Both the position numbers and the translations under genes were made by a program. The notes below the pieces were generated by a model that saw only the letters and a list, made by a program, of their open reading frames with translations, searched no databases and was not told the origin of the DNA. Positions 45,254 through 54,700 of a stretch of DNA of 64,000 nucleotides are shown piece after piece (position 1 is the stretch's first letter; every line of letters starts with the position of its first letter). Source of the stretch: Streptomonospora mangrovi (lineage in GTDB: Bacteria > Actinomycetota > Actinomycetes > Streptosporangiales > Streptosporangiaceae); the NCBI RefSeq assembly GCF_027604915.1, contig NZ_JAJAQC010000016.1, positions 82,365-146,364 of the forward strand. Reading direction: 5' to 3'.

Positions 45254-45943
45254 CCACTAGCCACACGGTCCCCGCCCCGGTGCCGCGCACAGCGTCGGCG
45301 CCGGGGCGGCGCCGCGCCGTGCGGGTGCCGACCGGCCCGCGGCGCGGAAGGGACGCCGACCCCTGCCTTGCTCCGGATTCCGGCGGTGCCTGCACGCCCG
45401 CCCCCCGCAGGACGCGCGGCTTCTCCGCCGCCTGGCGGCGGGTGTCGATAGGGTGACAGCGTGGTCCCGCCTCGGTCGCGGTCGGCGGCGGGACCGGTCG
45501 ATGGCCGGCCGAGTGAGCGGCGGGCGCTGAGGTCCCCGATGCCCCCGGCCGCCGTGCGGAGCTGGGGGGACGTCGTGTCCATGCGCGCCGTCCTGGTCGG
45601 CGGTGGTGCGGACGGGGCTCACCCGCCCCAGGCGGGCCTCTGCCGTGCCTCTGCCGTGCCTCTGGACTACGCGCCTGCCGGCCGCCGGATGCGCGGCGTC
45701 TCCGTCGCCTGGCGAGCGCGTTCCGGGCCGGCGCCGGCGTGATCCCGCGCGGCCGGCGGGGGCCGGAAGTCCTGGCGCTGCTGGGGCTCTCGCGGGTCCT
45801 GGGAGTGCCGCACCCAGGTGCGGGCCGGTCTGGTCGGTCGGCGGTGCGCGCACCAGACTCGAGTGTGTCGGACCACCCGTCCGGCTTCCACGTGCGGCGG
45901 CCGCGCACTGGAATCGACCTGGACTTCGATCTGGAGGAGAACC
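45254..45943. other. Long gap without a supported gene
   Basis: About 690 bp of GC-rich sequence between two plus-strand genes. Short open frames exist on both strands, but none joins a ribosome binding site to consistent codon bias or a recognisable motif. It may be a decayed gene; no homology-like block was seen. Confidence 0.45.
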
Positions 45944-46462
45944 ATGTCCACCACCTCCGTGCCCGACACCTCCGGCGGCCGGGCTGACGCGGCCCAAACG
46001 GTCGCCGCCCTCCACCGGGCGTGGGTCTTCCTGTGGGACCGCGCCGAGGGGGATCCCGCGTTCGACTTCGCGGGGGTGTTCGGCGACTACTACGACTTCG
46101 ACGGCGAGGACGTCATCCTGTTCGACGACGCGGACTCCCAGCGGCGCGTCTTCCGCGACGCCGCCGCGTTCGGGCGCGCGTTCACGCCCGTGTTCTCCGC
46201 GCTGCGCCGCGCCGAGCACGCCGTCGAGGAGGGGCCCGAGGTCATCGCCTCCGGCCGGCTGGCCGCCAGCCGCCTGGTCTTCGTGGCCCGGCTCACGGCG
46301 GCGGACGGAGCGGTCACCGCGCTGCGGGCGCTGAACTCCCAGGTGTGGCGGCTCGGCGCCGACTACCGCTGGCGGATCGTCCGCGACCAGACGGCGGTGC
46401 GGCCCATCACCCCTGAGGAGGCCGACACCGTACTCGCCGGGCGGCCCTCGGCGGGGAGTTGA
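45944..46462 (+). CDS. NTF2-like (SnoaL-type) protein
   Basis: The 172-residue protein has the cone-shaped NTF2-like pattern: a helical start (DAAQTVAALHRAWVFLWDRA), a central helix and a C-terminal beta sheet with RLAASRLVFVARLTA and WRLGADYRWRIVRDQTAV. Such domains serve as small-molecule isomerases, hydrolases or stress-related binders; the ligand here is unknown. ATG at 45944 follows a perfect GGAGGAGAA, so the upstream extension of the frame is not used. Confidence 0.75.
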   Translation: MSTTSVPDTSGGRADAAQTVAALHRAWVFLWDRAEGDPAFDFAGVFGDYYDFDGEDVILFDDADSQRRVFRDAAAFGRAFTPVFSALRRAEHAVEEGPEVIASGRLAASRLVFVARLTAADGAVTALRALNSQVWRLGADYRWRIVRDQTAVRPITPEEADTVLAGRPSAGS

Positions 46463-46624
46463 CGTCCTGCTCGCCGGGCGGCCCCCGTAGGGAGACTGAC
46501 GACCGGGGCGGCCGCCCGGCGGGGCTCCGGCTCCGGCCGGGGCTTCCCGCGGGGCCACCGGCTCCTCCCGGAGGCTCCTCCCGGGTCCGCGTGAAAGACC
46601 GACCGGGGCGGGGCCGCCGGGGCT

Positions 46625-47197
46625 TCAGGGGGTCGTGGTCATGGTCGCGTAGCTGTCGTGGACGAGGGCGATGAAGTCGGGGAACTCCTTCAGTTCGCCG
46701 TACTTGACCTCGAACAGCACGGCCCCCCACTCTCCGTCGGCGTTGACCCGCGCGGGGTCGAGGAGCCAGAGGTCCTCGCCGTAGGCGACCTCCAGCGCGC
46801 GCTCGAACAGCGCGACGTACTCGTCGGCTTCGCCCAGGTCGCGGTACATGTCGACGATGTAGTCGGAACCCTCGCTTTCACGCATCCAAGCCAGTTCCGC
46901 GCACGAGCACACCGCCTCGGTCCAGCCGTCGACCGCCGGCCAGCCGTCGCTCGCCTTCAGGAAGGCGCGCAGGCTCGGCGGCAGCCGCACGCCCAGCCGC
47001 TCCTCGGCGGCCGCGACGGCCTCCTCGGTGGCGGGCGCGCGGCCCAGCCAGCGGGTCCGCCGCTGCTCCTCGGTGATGCCGGGCAGCCGGTACTCGTTGG
47101 CCGTGCGGAGGTAGATGTCGCCGTACATCAGCAGGTAGGCGCGCCACTCCTCGGGCGTGGCGGGGCGGGTAGGGGGGACGGGCCGGTCGTGGCTCAT
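46625..47197 (-). CDS. SMI1/KNR4 (SUKH) family protein
   Basis: This 190-residue protein carries the SUKH signature AEERLGVRLPPSLRAFLKASDGW (shown here in part: LGVRLPPSLRAFLKASDGW, near 70-88) and the later beta stretch ELAWMRESEG and EYVALFE. SUKH proteins often act as immunity proteins to polymorphic toxins, but no toxin gene is adjacent in this window, so a housekeeping or orphan immunity role is equally possible. ATG at 47197 follows AGGAAG. Confidence 0.8.
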   Translation of the reverse strand: MSHDRPVPPTRPATPEEWRAYLLMYGDIYLRTANEYRLPGITEEQRRTRWLGRAPATEEAVAAAEERLGVRLPPSLRAFLKASDGWPAVDGWTEAVCSCAELAWMRESEGSDYIVDMYRDLGEADEYVALFERALEVAYGEDLWLLDPARVNADGEWGAVLFEVKYGELKEFPDFIALVHDSYATMTTTP

Positions 47198-47311
47198 GCC
47201 GTGTCTTCCTGGTGGGGGCGTGGCGGGGCGGCGCGCCGCCGCGGCAGCAGGTTAGGCGGCCGTACCGACACTCCTCGGGGAGCCCCGGCCCGCCGGCGCA
47301 CCCCTATACCC

Positions 47312-48409
47312 CTACAGGCCCACCGACTCCTCCAGGAAGCCCACCAGGGCGGGGGCGACGTCGGGGGAGAAGCGGCGCTGGGCGTCCAGGACGGGGGCGC
47401 CGGGGGCGTCGTCGTACATGCGCAGGACGTGGTCGGCGCCCTCCAGGTCGACGCGCTCGGCGCGGGGCAGGCCGGTCATCAGGCGGTCGACGTCGGTGTC
47501 GGGGATCTGGGAGTCGGCGGTGCCCCACAGCACCAGCACGGGGATGTCGCCGGGCACCTCGCGCGCGAGGTCGACCGGGTCCATTGCGTCGGCGGTGCGC
47601 AGGAACGGGGCCGTGCGCGGCTCCAGGACGCCGCCCAGCGGCGACCCGGGGTCGAGGTCGGGGACCTCGCCGTCGCGGACGCTCGCGATGGCGTAGCGGG
47701 TGTCGGAGAGCATCTGGTCGGCCTCGGTGAAGCCGAGGGAGCCCGCCGCCTCGGCCTGGCGGACCTGCTCGGTGACCTGGCGGTCGAGGACGTCGAGGTA
47801 GCGGCGCCCGGGCGGCGCCGCCAGCACCAGGGCCGCCGGCGGGGTGGCGCCCGCGAGTTCGTGGGCGCGCAGCGCGAACAGCGCGCCCTCGCTGTGGCCG
47901 ATCACGACGAGCCGCTCGGGGTCGACCTCGGGCTGCTCGGCCATGAAGGCGTAGGCGGCGGCGACCTCGTCGGCGAAGACGTCGTAGTCGACCGGGGCGT
48001 CGGGGCCGCGCGAGGCCGTGCCCGTATCGCCGCTGCCGAACTTGTCGTAGCGCAGCGACGCCACCCCGGCGTCGGCCAGCACGCGGGCGAGGTTCTCGTT
48101 GGTGCCGGCGTCGGGCCGCGCGGGGTTGTCGCCGTCGCGGTCGGTGGGGCCGCTGCCGGAGACGATCAGCGCCGCCGGCAGCCCCTCGCCGGCCTCGGGC
48201 GGCAGCGCGAAGGTGCCGTGCAGGGTGTCGGGGCCGCTGGTGAAGGTGATGTCGCGTTCGGCCGGGCGCACGCCGGGCGCCGAGGCGATCGGGTTGGGTT
48301 CGGTCTCGGGGGAGCAGGCGGTGCCCAGCAGCAGCAGCAGCGGGACGGCCGCCAGCGCGGCGAGGGCGCGTGCGGCGCGGGCGGGGCGCGGAAGCGGCAC
48401 GAGGGGCAT
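47312..48409 (-). CDS. Alpha/beta hydrolase lipoprotein
   Basis: The 365-residue exported hydrolase has a signal ending LLLLLGTAC (lipidated Cys about 31), oxyanion-hole-like SGSGPTDRDGDN, the nucleophile elbow GHSEGA (about 183), the acid Asp region WGTADSQIPDTDVD and His in GADHVLR. It is like the BAAT/dienelactone-type and UTR-esterase families that start with SGSGP. Substrate unknown. The ATG at 48409 is used; GTG codons lie 2-3 codons upstream. Confidence 0.88.
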   Translation of the reverse strand: MPLVPLPRPARAARALAALAAVPLLLLLGTACSPETEPNPIASAPGVRPAERDITFTSGPDTLHGTFALPPEAGEGLPAALIVSGSGPTDRDGDNPARPDAGTNENLARVLADAGVASLRYDKFGSGDTGTASRGPDAPVDYDVFADEVAAAYAFMAEQPEVDPERLVVIGHSEGALFALRAHELAGATPPAALVLAAPPGRRYLDVLDRQVTEQVRQAEAAGSLGFTEADQMLSDTRYAIASVRDGEVPDLDPGSPLGGVLEPRTAPFLRTADAMDPVDLAREVPGDIPVLVLWGTADSQIPDTDVDRLMTGLPRAERVDLEGADHVLRMYDDAPGAPVLDAQRRFSPDVAPALVGFLEESVGL

Positions 48410-48552
48410 GGTCACCACGGTATTGCCCGCCGGGCGGCGGCGGGGCGGGGGCTGCGGGGGCGGGCGGTGTCCGGGGGCGGCGCGGCACCGGCGGGCGCGG
48501 GAGGCCGCCGGTGACCGCGCCGGTAACCCTTGGGTTCCGAATCGGACAAGGA

Positions 48553-48579
48553 TCCGTGATCTACGCCGAAGATCACGGA
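48553..48579. terminator. Hairpin downstream of lexA
   Basis: TCCGTGATCT and AGATCACGGA (10 bp, perfect) with a 7-nt loop lie between lexA and the hydrolase gene, both on the minus strand. It is probably the lexA terminator; a dyad operator for the hydrolase is the alternative. Confidence 0.55.
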
Positions 48580-48616
48580 CCACTATCAAAGCGAGTCGAA
48601 GTCGTTACAGAACCGC

Positions 48617-49384
48617 TCAGACGCGCCGCAGGACGGCCACGACCTTGCCCAGGATGGTGGCCTGGTCGCCGTTGATGGGTTCGTAGGCGTCGTTGCGCGG
48701 CAGCAGCCACACGTGGTCGGAGTCGCGCTTGAAGACCTTCACCGTGGCCTCGTCGTCGAGGAGGGCGGCCACGATGTCGCCGTTGTTGGCGTCGGGCTGC
48801 TGGCGGACAACGACCAGGTCACCGTCGGTGATGGCGGCCTCGATCATGGAGTCGCCGACGACGTTGAGCATGAACAGCCGGCCCTCGCCGACGAGCTGCT
48901 TGGGCAGCGTGAGGACGTCCTCGATGGACTCCTCGGCCAGGATCGGGCCGCCGGCCGCGATCCGGCCGACCACGGGGACGTCGGTGGCGCGGGCGCCGTC
49001 GGCCTCGGGGGTGTCCTCCAACTGGTCCCAGGACCGCACCGGGGGCTGTCCCGGTATGCGAATTTCCACCGCTCGTGGGCGATTTTGGTCGCGGTGGAGA
49101 TAGCCCTTGCGTTGCAAGACCTTCAACTGGTGCGCAACACTGGACGGGCTCGATAGCCCCACCGCGTCGCCGATCTCGCGGATGGACGGCGGGTACCCGC
49201 GCTGCCGCACGTAGCGGTGAATACAGCTCAGCACGCTCTGCTGGCGGGCCGTGAGCTGCGGCGCACCCTCCGCTCCCTCGGCGGACCCCTGTGGATCGGC
49301 GGAAGACGCGGCGGTGGACCGGAGCGCGGTGACGGAGGTTCCGCCCGCGTGAGGTTCCTGGGTTCCGTGGTTCTCCTCCGGCAC
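48617..49384 (-). CDS. lexA: LexA repressor
   Basis: The 255-residue SOS repressor has a winged helix-turn-helix (about 42-105, [20 protein letters not shown]) and the S24 autoprotease domain. The scissile Ala-Gly lies in RIAAGGPI, the nucleophile serine in GDSMIEAAI and the lysine base in EATVKVF. I use the GTG at 49384, which has GAGGAGG 5 nt upstream; the frame extends to a TTG at 49414 that has no ribosome site. The first 40 residues are a disordered extension, longer than E. coli LexA but usual in actinobacteria. It is divergent from a LysM gene and has its own promoter with a LexA box. Confidence 0.96.
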   Translation of the reverse strand: MPEENHGTQEPHAGGTSVTALRSTAASSADPQGSAEGAEGAPQLTARQQSVLSCIHRYVRQRGYPPSIREIGDAVGLSSPSSVAHQLKVLQRKGYLHRDQNRPRAVEIRIPGQPPVRSWDQLEDTPEADGARATDVPVVGRIAAGGPILAEESIEDVLTLPKQLVGEGRLFMLNVVGDSMIEAAITDGDLVVVRQQPDANNGDIVAALLDDEATVKVFKRDSDHVWLLPRNDAYEPINGDQATILGKVVAVLRRV

Positions 49385-49552
49385 GGCCGGCCTCCTCGGC
49401 GGTCGGTGGGTCAAATGGTGCGGCTATCGGTGCGGACGTCGGGCGGATCCCCGAAAAGGCGGAGCCGACCAGTCGAGCGGGTTTTTCAGCAGCGGTAGCG
49501 CGCGTGCCGCCACCTGGAGTGGCGCAGCCGATACCGCGGCGAAACATGTCCA

Positions 49553-49581
49553 ACGTTAGTGCGTGTACACGGCAATATCAA
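49553..49581 (-). promoter_or_regulatory. lexA promoter
   Basis: On the minus strand TTGATA (49576-49581) and TAACGT (49553-49558) are spaced by exactly 17 bp. The -35 overlaps the end of a LexA box, so LexA would block its own promoter. The start site is about 160 nt before the GTG. Confidence 0.7.
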
Positions 49582-49593
49582 ACAAACGTTCGA
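49578..49593. promoter_or_regulatory. LexA box 1 (lexA side)
   Basis: TCAAAC-AAAC-GTTCGA fits the actinobacterial SOS box TCGAAC-N4-GTTCGA with one mismatch and overlaps the -35 hexamer of lexA. Confidence 0.8.
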
Positions 49594-49600
49594 GATGGTG

Positions 49601-49629
49601 CTGAAAAATTCGCTCGTATGCGGTAGTAA
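49601..49629 (+). promoter_or_regulatory. Promoter of the LysM gene
   Basis: CTGAAA (49601-49606) and TAGTAA (49624-49629) are 17 bp apart. LexA box 2 directly follows the -10, over the predicted start site. Confidence 0.6.
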
Positions 49630-49645
49630 TCGAACGTCAGTTCTA
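49630..49645. promoter_or_regulatory. LexA box 2 (LysM side)
   Basis: TCGAAC-GTCA-GTTCTA matches the SOS box with one mismatch and lies between the -10 element and the ribosome binding site of the LysM gene. Confidence 0.8.
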
Positions 49646-49678
49646 ACGAACGGGCGTACGAAGGTGAGGGCAGTGTCC

Positions 49679-50386
49679 ATGACTGTTTCCGCGGCTGAAT
49701 CCGCATCCGCGTGCGAATCCCCGGTGCGCTGGTCCACGTCGTCCGCCGCGCGCCGCGCGGTGCCGCGCCGCCTGTCCGTGGTGTCGGCCCCCGGCGGTCA
49801 CGGAGCGGGACCTGGCGTGGCCGAGGCACCCGCGCGCGCCGACCGGGAGGACCGCCCCGGCCGCGGCGACCGCCCCGCCGGGGCCCCCACCACCGAACCG
49901 TTCGACTGGGCGCGCGAGATCCCCGAGTGGCGCGGGCGGCCCGAGCCCCGCCCGGTGCGCCGGCCGCGCGCCGAGGCCCCCGCCCCGCGCCCCGATGTCC
50001 AGCGCCCCGCCGCCCAGCGCCCCGATGCCGCCCAGGGCGCGGCGCTGGCGCCGGCGGTGTCGCTGTGGCGGCACCGGCTCACCCGGCGCGGCAGGGTGGT
50101 CGTGGTGGCGTCGGCCTCGGTGCTGGCCACCGCGCTGCTGTCGGCGGCGTTCATGGCCGCCACCACCGCCGGCGCCGCGGCCTCCAACACCGCCACCGAC
50201 TCCGTGCTCAACGGATCGGCCCCGGGCACCGTGGTGGTGCGCGAGGGCGACACCCTGTGGGAGATCGCCGAGCGGGTGCGACCCGGCGACGACCCCCGCC
50301 GCATCGTGCACGAGATCGTGCGCGTGAACGGCCTCGACGAGTCCACGCTGGAACCCGGCCAGGAACTCCTCATGCCGGAGTTCTAA
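49679..50386 (+). CDS. SOS-controlled LysM membrane protein
   Basis: The 235-residue protein has a Pro/Arg-rich cytoplasmic arm, one membrane helix (VVVVASASVLATALLSAAFM, about 140-165) and a C-terminal LysM domain (VVREGDTLWEIAERVRPGDD through LEPGQELLMPEF) that binds peptidoglycan outside the cell. Divergent to lexA with a LexA box in its promoter, it matches the position and layout of mycobacterial Rv2719c (ChiZ), an SOS-induced protein that inhibits division. Action on division here is inference; no hydrolase domain is visible. ATG at 49679 follows GAGGG. Confidence 0.85.
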   Translation: MTVSAAESASACESPVRWSTSSAARRAVPRRLSVVSAPGGHGAGPGVAEAPARADREDRPGRGDRPAGAPTTEPFDWAREIPEWRGRPEPRPVRRPRAEAPAPRPDVQRPAAQRPDAAQGAALAPAVSLWRHRLTRRGRVVVVASASVLATALLSAAFMAATTAGAAASNTATDSVLNGSAPGTVVVREGDTLWEIAERVRPGDDPRRIVHEIVRVNGLDESTLEPGQELLMPEF

Positions 50387-50462
50387 CAGCCGGCGGTGAC
50401 ATTCCGGCCGGCGGCGCCCGCGCACCCGGCGCACCTAGCCGCCGGTCAGCGGCGCGGCCCCG

Positions 50463-51404
50463 CTAGAGGTCGGCCACCCGCCACTCCGCCGGCGGATCGG
50501 CCACCAGGCGCACCTCCTCGACCCGCAGGTCGGCCGGGCCGGGGACCGTGGTGCCGGGCAGCGCCACCGCCGCCGCTCCCCACGCCACCGCCTGGCACAG
50601 CCGCTCCTCGGGCGGCCCCTCGGCCGCCAGGTAGCCCGCCAGCGAGCAGTCGCCCGCACCCACCGTGCTGCGCGGCACCACGGCCGGTCCCTGCGCCCAC
50701 CACGTGCGCTCGCGGTCGACCAGCAGCGCGCCGTGCGCGCCCAGGGTCACCAGCACCAGGCCGTTGCCCCAGGACACCACCTCGCGCGCCGCGCCGACCA
50801 CGTCGCCCACGGTCTCCAGCGGGCGGCCCAGCAGCGCCGCCAGCTCCTCCATGTTGGGCTTGAGCAGCGCGAAGCCCCCGGCGCCCGCCGCCGTCTCCAG
50901 GGGCTTGCCCGAGGTGTCCAGGGCCACCTGCACCCCGCGCGCGGCCGCCAGGCGGGCGATGCGGGCGTAGAGGTCGGGCGGGGTGCCGCCGGGGAGGCTG
51001 CCGCTGGCCACCAGCCAGCGCGGGTCGCGCTGGAGTTCGGCGTCGAGCGCCGCCAGCAGGTCCTCGATCTCGGCGGGGGTGAGCGCGGGCCCGCTGCTGT
51101 TGAGCTTGGTGGTGGTGCCGTCGGCCTCGGTGACGGTGACGTTGGTGCGCGTGGCGTCGGTGATCGGCACCCGCACGCAGGGCAGGTCGCCCAGCAGCGC
51201 GGTCAGTTCGGCCCCCTGGGCGCCGCCCACGGGCAGCACGGCGGTGGTGTCGCGCCCGTTGCGGCGCAGCGCGCGCGAGACGTTGACCCCCTTGCCCCCT
51301 GCCTCGGTGCGCGAGGTCTGGACGCGCAGGATCTCGCCCTGGAGGAGTTCGGGGATCTCCAGGGTGTGGTCGACACTCGGGTTGGGCGTGCAGGTGAGGA
51401 TCAT
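50463..51404 (-). CDS. fruK: 1-phosphofructokinase
   Basis: The 313-residue PfkB family kinase shows the N-terminal TCTPNPSVDHTLEI typical of FruK, the glycine pair in TEAGGKGVNVSRALRRNG, and the catalytic GAGD motif in TVGAGDCSLAGY near the C-terminus. It would phosphorylate fructose 1-phosphate, the product of a fructose PTS. No PTS gene is next to it in the window; a DeoR-type regulator is also not visible. Tagatose-6-phosphate kinase is a less likely alternative. ATG at 51404 follows GGAG; a strong promoter lies about 210 bp upstream. Confidence 0.85.
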   Translation of the reverse strand: MILTCTPNPSVDHTLEIPELLQGEILRVQTSRTEAGGKGVNVSRALRRNGRDTTAVLPVGGAQGAELTALLGDLPCVRVPITDATRTNVTVTEADGTTTKLNSSGPALTPAEIEDLLAALDAELQRDPRWLVASGSLPGGTPPDLYARIARLAAARGVQVALDTSGKPLETAAGAGGFALLKPNMEELAALLGRPLETVGDVVGAAREVVSWGNGLVLVTLGAHGALLVDRERTWWAQGPAVVPRSTVGAGDCSLAGYLAAEGPPEERLCQAVAWGAAAVALPGTTVPGPADLRVEEVRLVADPPAEWRVADL

Positions 51405-51615
51405 CGCGGGCGCGCTCCGTGGTTCAACGGCGGACGTGGTCGGCGACCGTCTCGAAAGCCGAGCCCGCGAAGCGGGGGCCGCGCGGAGCGGCCCGCCGCC
51501 GGTGCGGGGTCCCGCCGGCGCGCCGGGCACAGGCCGGGGCCGGTGGCCCCGGGCGGGCAGCCGACCGGCCTCCGTTCTCGCGCGGATTCGGTCCGTTTGG
51601 TTGTGACTGCTTTTG

Positions 51616-51643
51616 ATTATGTCCGGTTACCAGGTCAAGTCAA
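51616..51643 (-). promoter_or_regulatory. Strong promoter of fruK
   Basis: On the minus strand TTGACT (51638-51643) and CATAAT (51616-51621), each one mismatch from consensus, are spaced by 16 bp. This is the best sigma-70-type promoter in the window. It implies a leader of about 200 nt that contains several GC-rich stems. Confidence 0.65.
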
Positions 51644-51662
51644 TGTGTTTTGGTGTGTTTTG
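51644..51662. repeat. Two 9-bp direct repeats beside the fruK -35
   Basis: TGTGTTTTG occurs at 51644-51652 and 51654-51662, a period of 10 bp, i.e. one helical turn. They abut the -35 hexamer on the upstream side. Such phased direct repeats suit a DeoR-type regulator of sugar genes (inference). Confidence 0.6.
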
Positions 51663-51716
51663 CGGTCCGGGCGGCCCGCTGACCACGGGTTGCGTCCGCC
51701 CGGACCCGCGCGGTGA

Positions 51717-54700
51717 CTACGGTGCCGGGATGTCCTCGGGCAGCAGCGCGGTGAAGTCCTCGGCCGCCACCCCCTCGGCGCGCACCAGCCGGCCCGCCTG
51801 CCGGGTGATCATCCGCTCCAGCACCTGGCGGGCGTAGCGGCCGTTGCCGAACGCGGCGCCGCGCGGCACCGCCGAGAAGTGCTCGTGCAGCGCCGCCAGC
51901 GTCTCCTCACCGCACACATACCCCGAAGCGGTCGCCATGCTCTCCACGATCGTGACCAGCTCGTCGTCGCTGTAGGAGGCGAACTCCACGTGGTGGTTGA
52001 ACCGGGAGGCCAGACCCGGGTTGGAGGCCAGGAACCGCTGCATCTCGCCGGTGTAGCCGGCCACGATGACCACCACCTCGTCGCGGTGGTCCTCCATCAG
52101 CTTCACCAGGGTGTCGATGGCCTCCTGGCCGAAGTCGTTGCCGCTGGCGCCCGCCGGCGCCAGGGTGTAGGCCTCGTCGATGAACAGCACGCCGCCCTTG
52201 GCGCGCTCGAACACCTCGGCCGTCATCTGCGCGGTGTGGCCGATGTAGCGCCCGACAAGGTCCGAGCGCGCCGTCTCGATCACCTGGCCGCCGGGGAGCA
52301 CGCCCAGCGTGTGCAGCAGCCGGCCGTACAGCCGCGCCACGGTGGTCTTGCCGGTACCGGGCGGCCCGGCGAACACCAGGTGGTGGCTCATCGGCGCCAC
52401 CGGCAGCCCCATGGACGCCCGGCGCTGCGCCATGATCACCAGGTTGATCAGGTCGTTGACCGTCTCCTTGACCTGGGACAGGCCGATCATGCCGTCCAGT
52501 TCGGCGCGCAGCGCGGCCAGGTCGTCCTGGGTGGCCCCCGCCGAGGCGCCCTCCAGCACCTCCGGCCCCAGGTCGGCCGGGGTCAGCCGGGCCAGCTCCG
52601 CCGGGTCGTCGGGCGCCTCGCCGCCGAGCCGGTAGGCCTGGCGGTCGATCATCCCCTCGAAGATCTTGCGGGCGTCGCGGCCGTTGCCGAACGCCGGCCC
52701 CTTGGGGATCCGCTCGAAGTACTCGCTCAGCGCCTCGACGGTGGCCTCGTCCATCGTGTAGTGGTTGGCCTCGCACATGTTGCGCACGATCTGGACCAGC
52801 TCGTCCACCTCGTAGTTGGGGAACTCAATGGTCTTGCTGAACCGCGACGCCAGGCCCGGGTTGGCCGCCAGGAACCGCTGCATGTTCTCGGTGTAGCCGG
52901 CGACGATGACCACCACCTCGTCGCGGTGGTCCTCCATCAGCTTGACCAGGGTGTCGATGGCCTCGCGGCCGAAGTCGGGGCCGCTGCCGCCCTCGCTGCC
53001 CTCCGACAGGGTGTAGGCCTCGTCCACGAACAGCACGCCGCCCTTGGCGCGCTCGAACACCTCGGTCGTCTTGATCGCCGTGCCGCCGACGTACTGCGAC
53101 ACCAGGTCGGCACGCGCCACCTCGACCACGTGGCCGTAGCGCAGCACGTCCAGGTCGGCCAGGATCTGGCCGTAGAGCCGCGCCACCGTGGTCTTGCCGG
53201 TACCGGGCGGGCCGCCGAACACCAGGTGCCGGCTCATCGTGGGCGTGGGCAGCCCCATCTCGGCGCGCCGCCGGTTCATCTGCGTGCGCTTGATCAGCGT
53301 CTTGACCTCGTGCTTGACGCTGGACAGCCCCACCAGGCCCTCCAGTTCGGCCAGCGGCCCGCTGGCCTGCGGCCCGCCGTCCTCGGCGGCGTCCTCGGCC
53401 GGCTCGCTCGGCGCCGACGACGGCGCCGGAGCGGTGCCGGCGTTCTCGCCGTAGGCGTCGGGCGAGCCGTTGTCGTGGCTGAGCAGGTCCTCGGCGCGCA
53501 CCCGGTCGCTCTTGGCGGTCTGGCGCAGCCCCGACCGCTTGTTCTCGCGCACCGAGCAGTCCTCCAGGACCACATCCTCGGTGGAGTGGATCAGCACGCC
53601 GTCGCCGCCGTTGCCGAACACCTCGCAGTGCCGCAGCGACGCGGTGGCGCCGGCGGCGACCAGCACCCCGTTGCGGCGCCCGTTGTACACGCGCGAGCGC
53701 AGCGCCGACACCTCGCCGCCGTTGTGCACGGCGATGCCCTCGTTCACGCAGCCGGAGATGTCGCAGTCGCGCAGGTCGGCCTTTGCCTTGGCGCCGACGG
53801 TGACCCCGTTCTCCTGGCTCTCGCCGATCTGCACGCCGGTCAGCAGCGGCCGGGAGCCCTCGCTGACCATGACCGCGGCCTTGCCGGTGCGGTCCAGCGA
53901 CACGTCCTCCATGCGGCCGTGGCCGTCCTTGCGGAACAGCACGCCCTGGCCCCGGGTGTCGGTGACGGCGAGCCCGCGCAGGAACGGCGCGCACTCCTCG
54001 ACCACGATCCCCGGCCCCGAGGTGCCGGTGACGATCCCCCGGTCGAACTCCGCGGTGGTGCCGCCGCTGAGGCTGACGCCCGTGCCGCCGCGCACGGTCA
54101 GCCCGATGAACGAGGTGCCCGCGCGGTCCTCGGCGCGCACGCCGTCGCCCTCGGGGTCGGTGACGTCGCAGTCGGCGAACAGGCCGCGGGCCTTGCCCCA
54201 CACGTGGATGCCGACCCCCTTGGCGCGGTTGACCGCCACCCGCGACAGTTGCGGGTCCGATCCGCTGTGCACGCCCACGCCGCGCCCGCCGACGTCCTCG
54301 ATCACGCAGTCCTCCACCACCGGGCGGGCGCGGCTGGAGATCATCAGGCCGTCGCCCTTGGTGTCGTGGACGCGGGTGTCGCGCACGCTGGTGGAGGCGT
54401 CGTCCTCCAGGGCGATGGCCGGCTTGGTGGTGCCGGAGATGTCGCAGCCCTCGACCGTGCCCGCGGCCTGGCCGCTCGCGAACAGGCCGTTGCCGCCGGC
54501 GTCGCGCAGCACGCACGAGCGCACCGTGGGCCGGCCGCGCTCGCCGATGACCAGGGCGCTGGTGCCGACCTCCTCGATGAGGCAGTCCTCCACCGCGCTG
54601 GGCTCGGCCGCGGTGATGACCACGCCGGCCCCGCCCGAGCAGGTCACCCGGCACTCGCGCATCGCCAGCGCGCCGGTGCCGCGCACCGACACCGCCGCCC

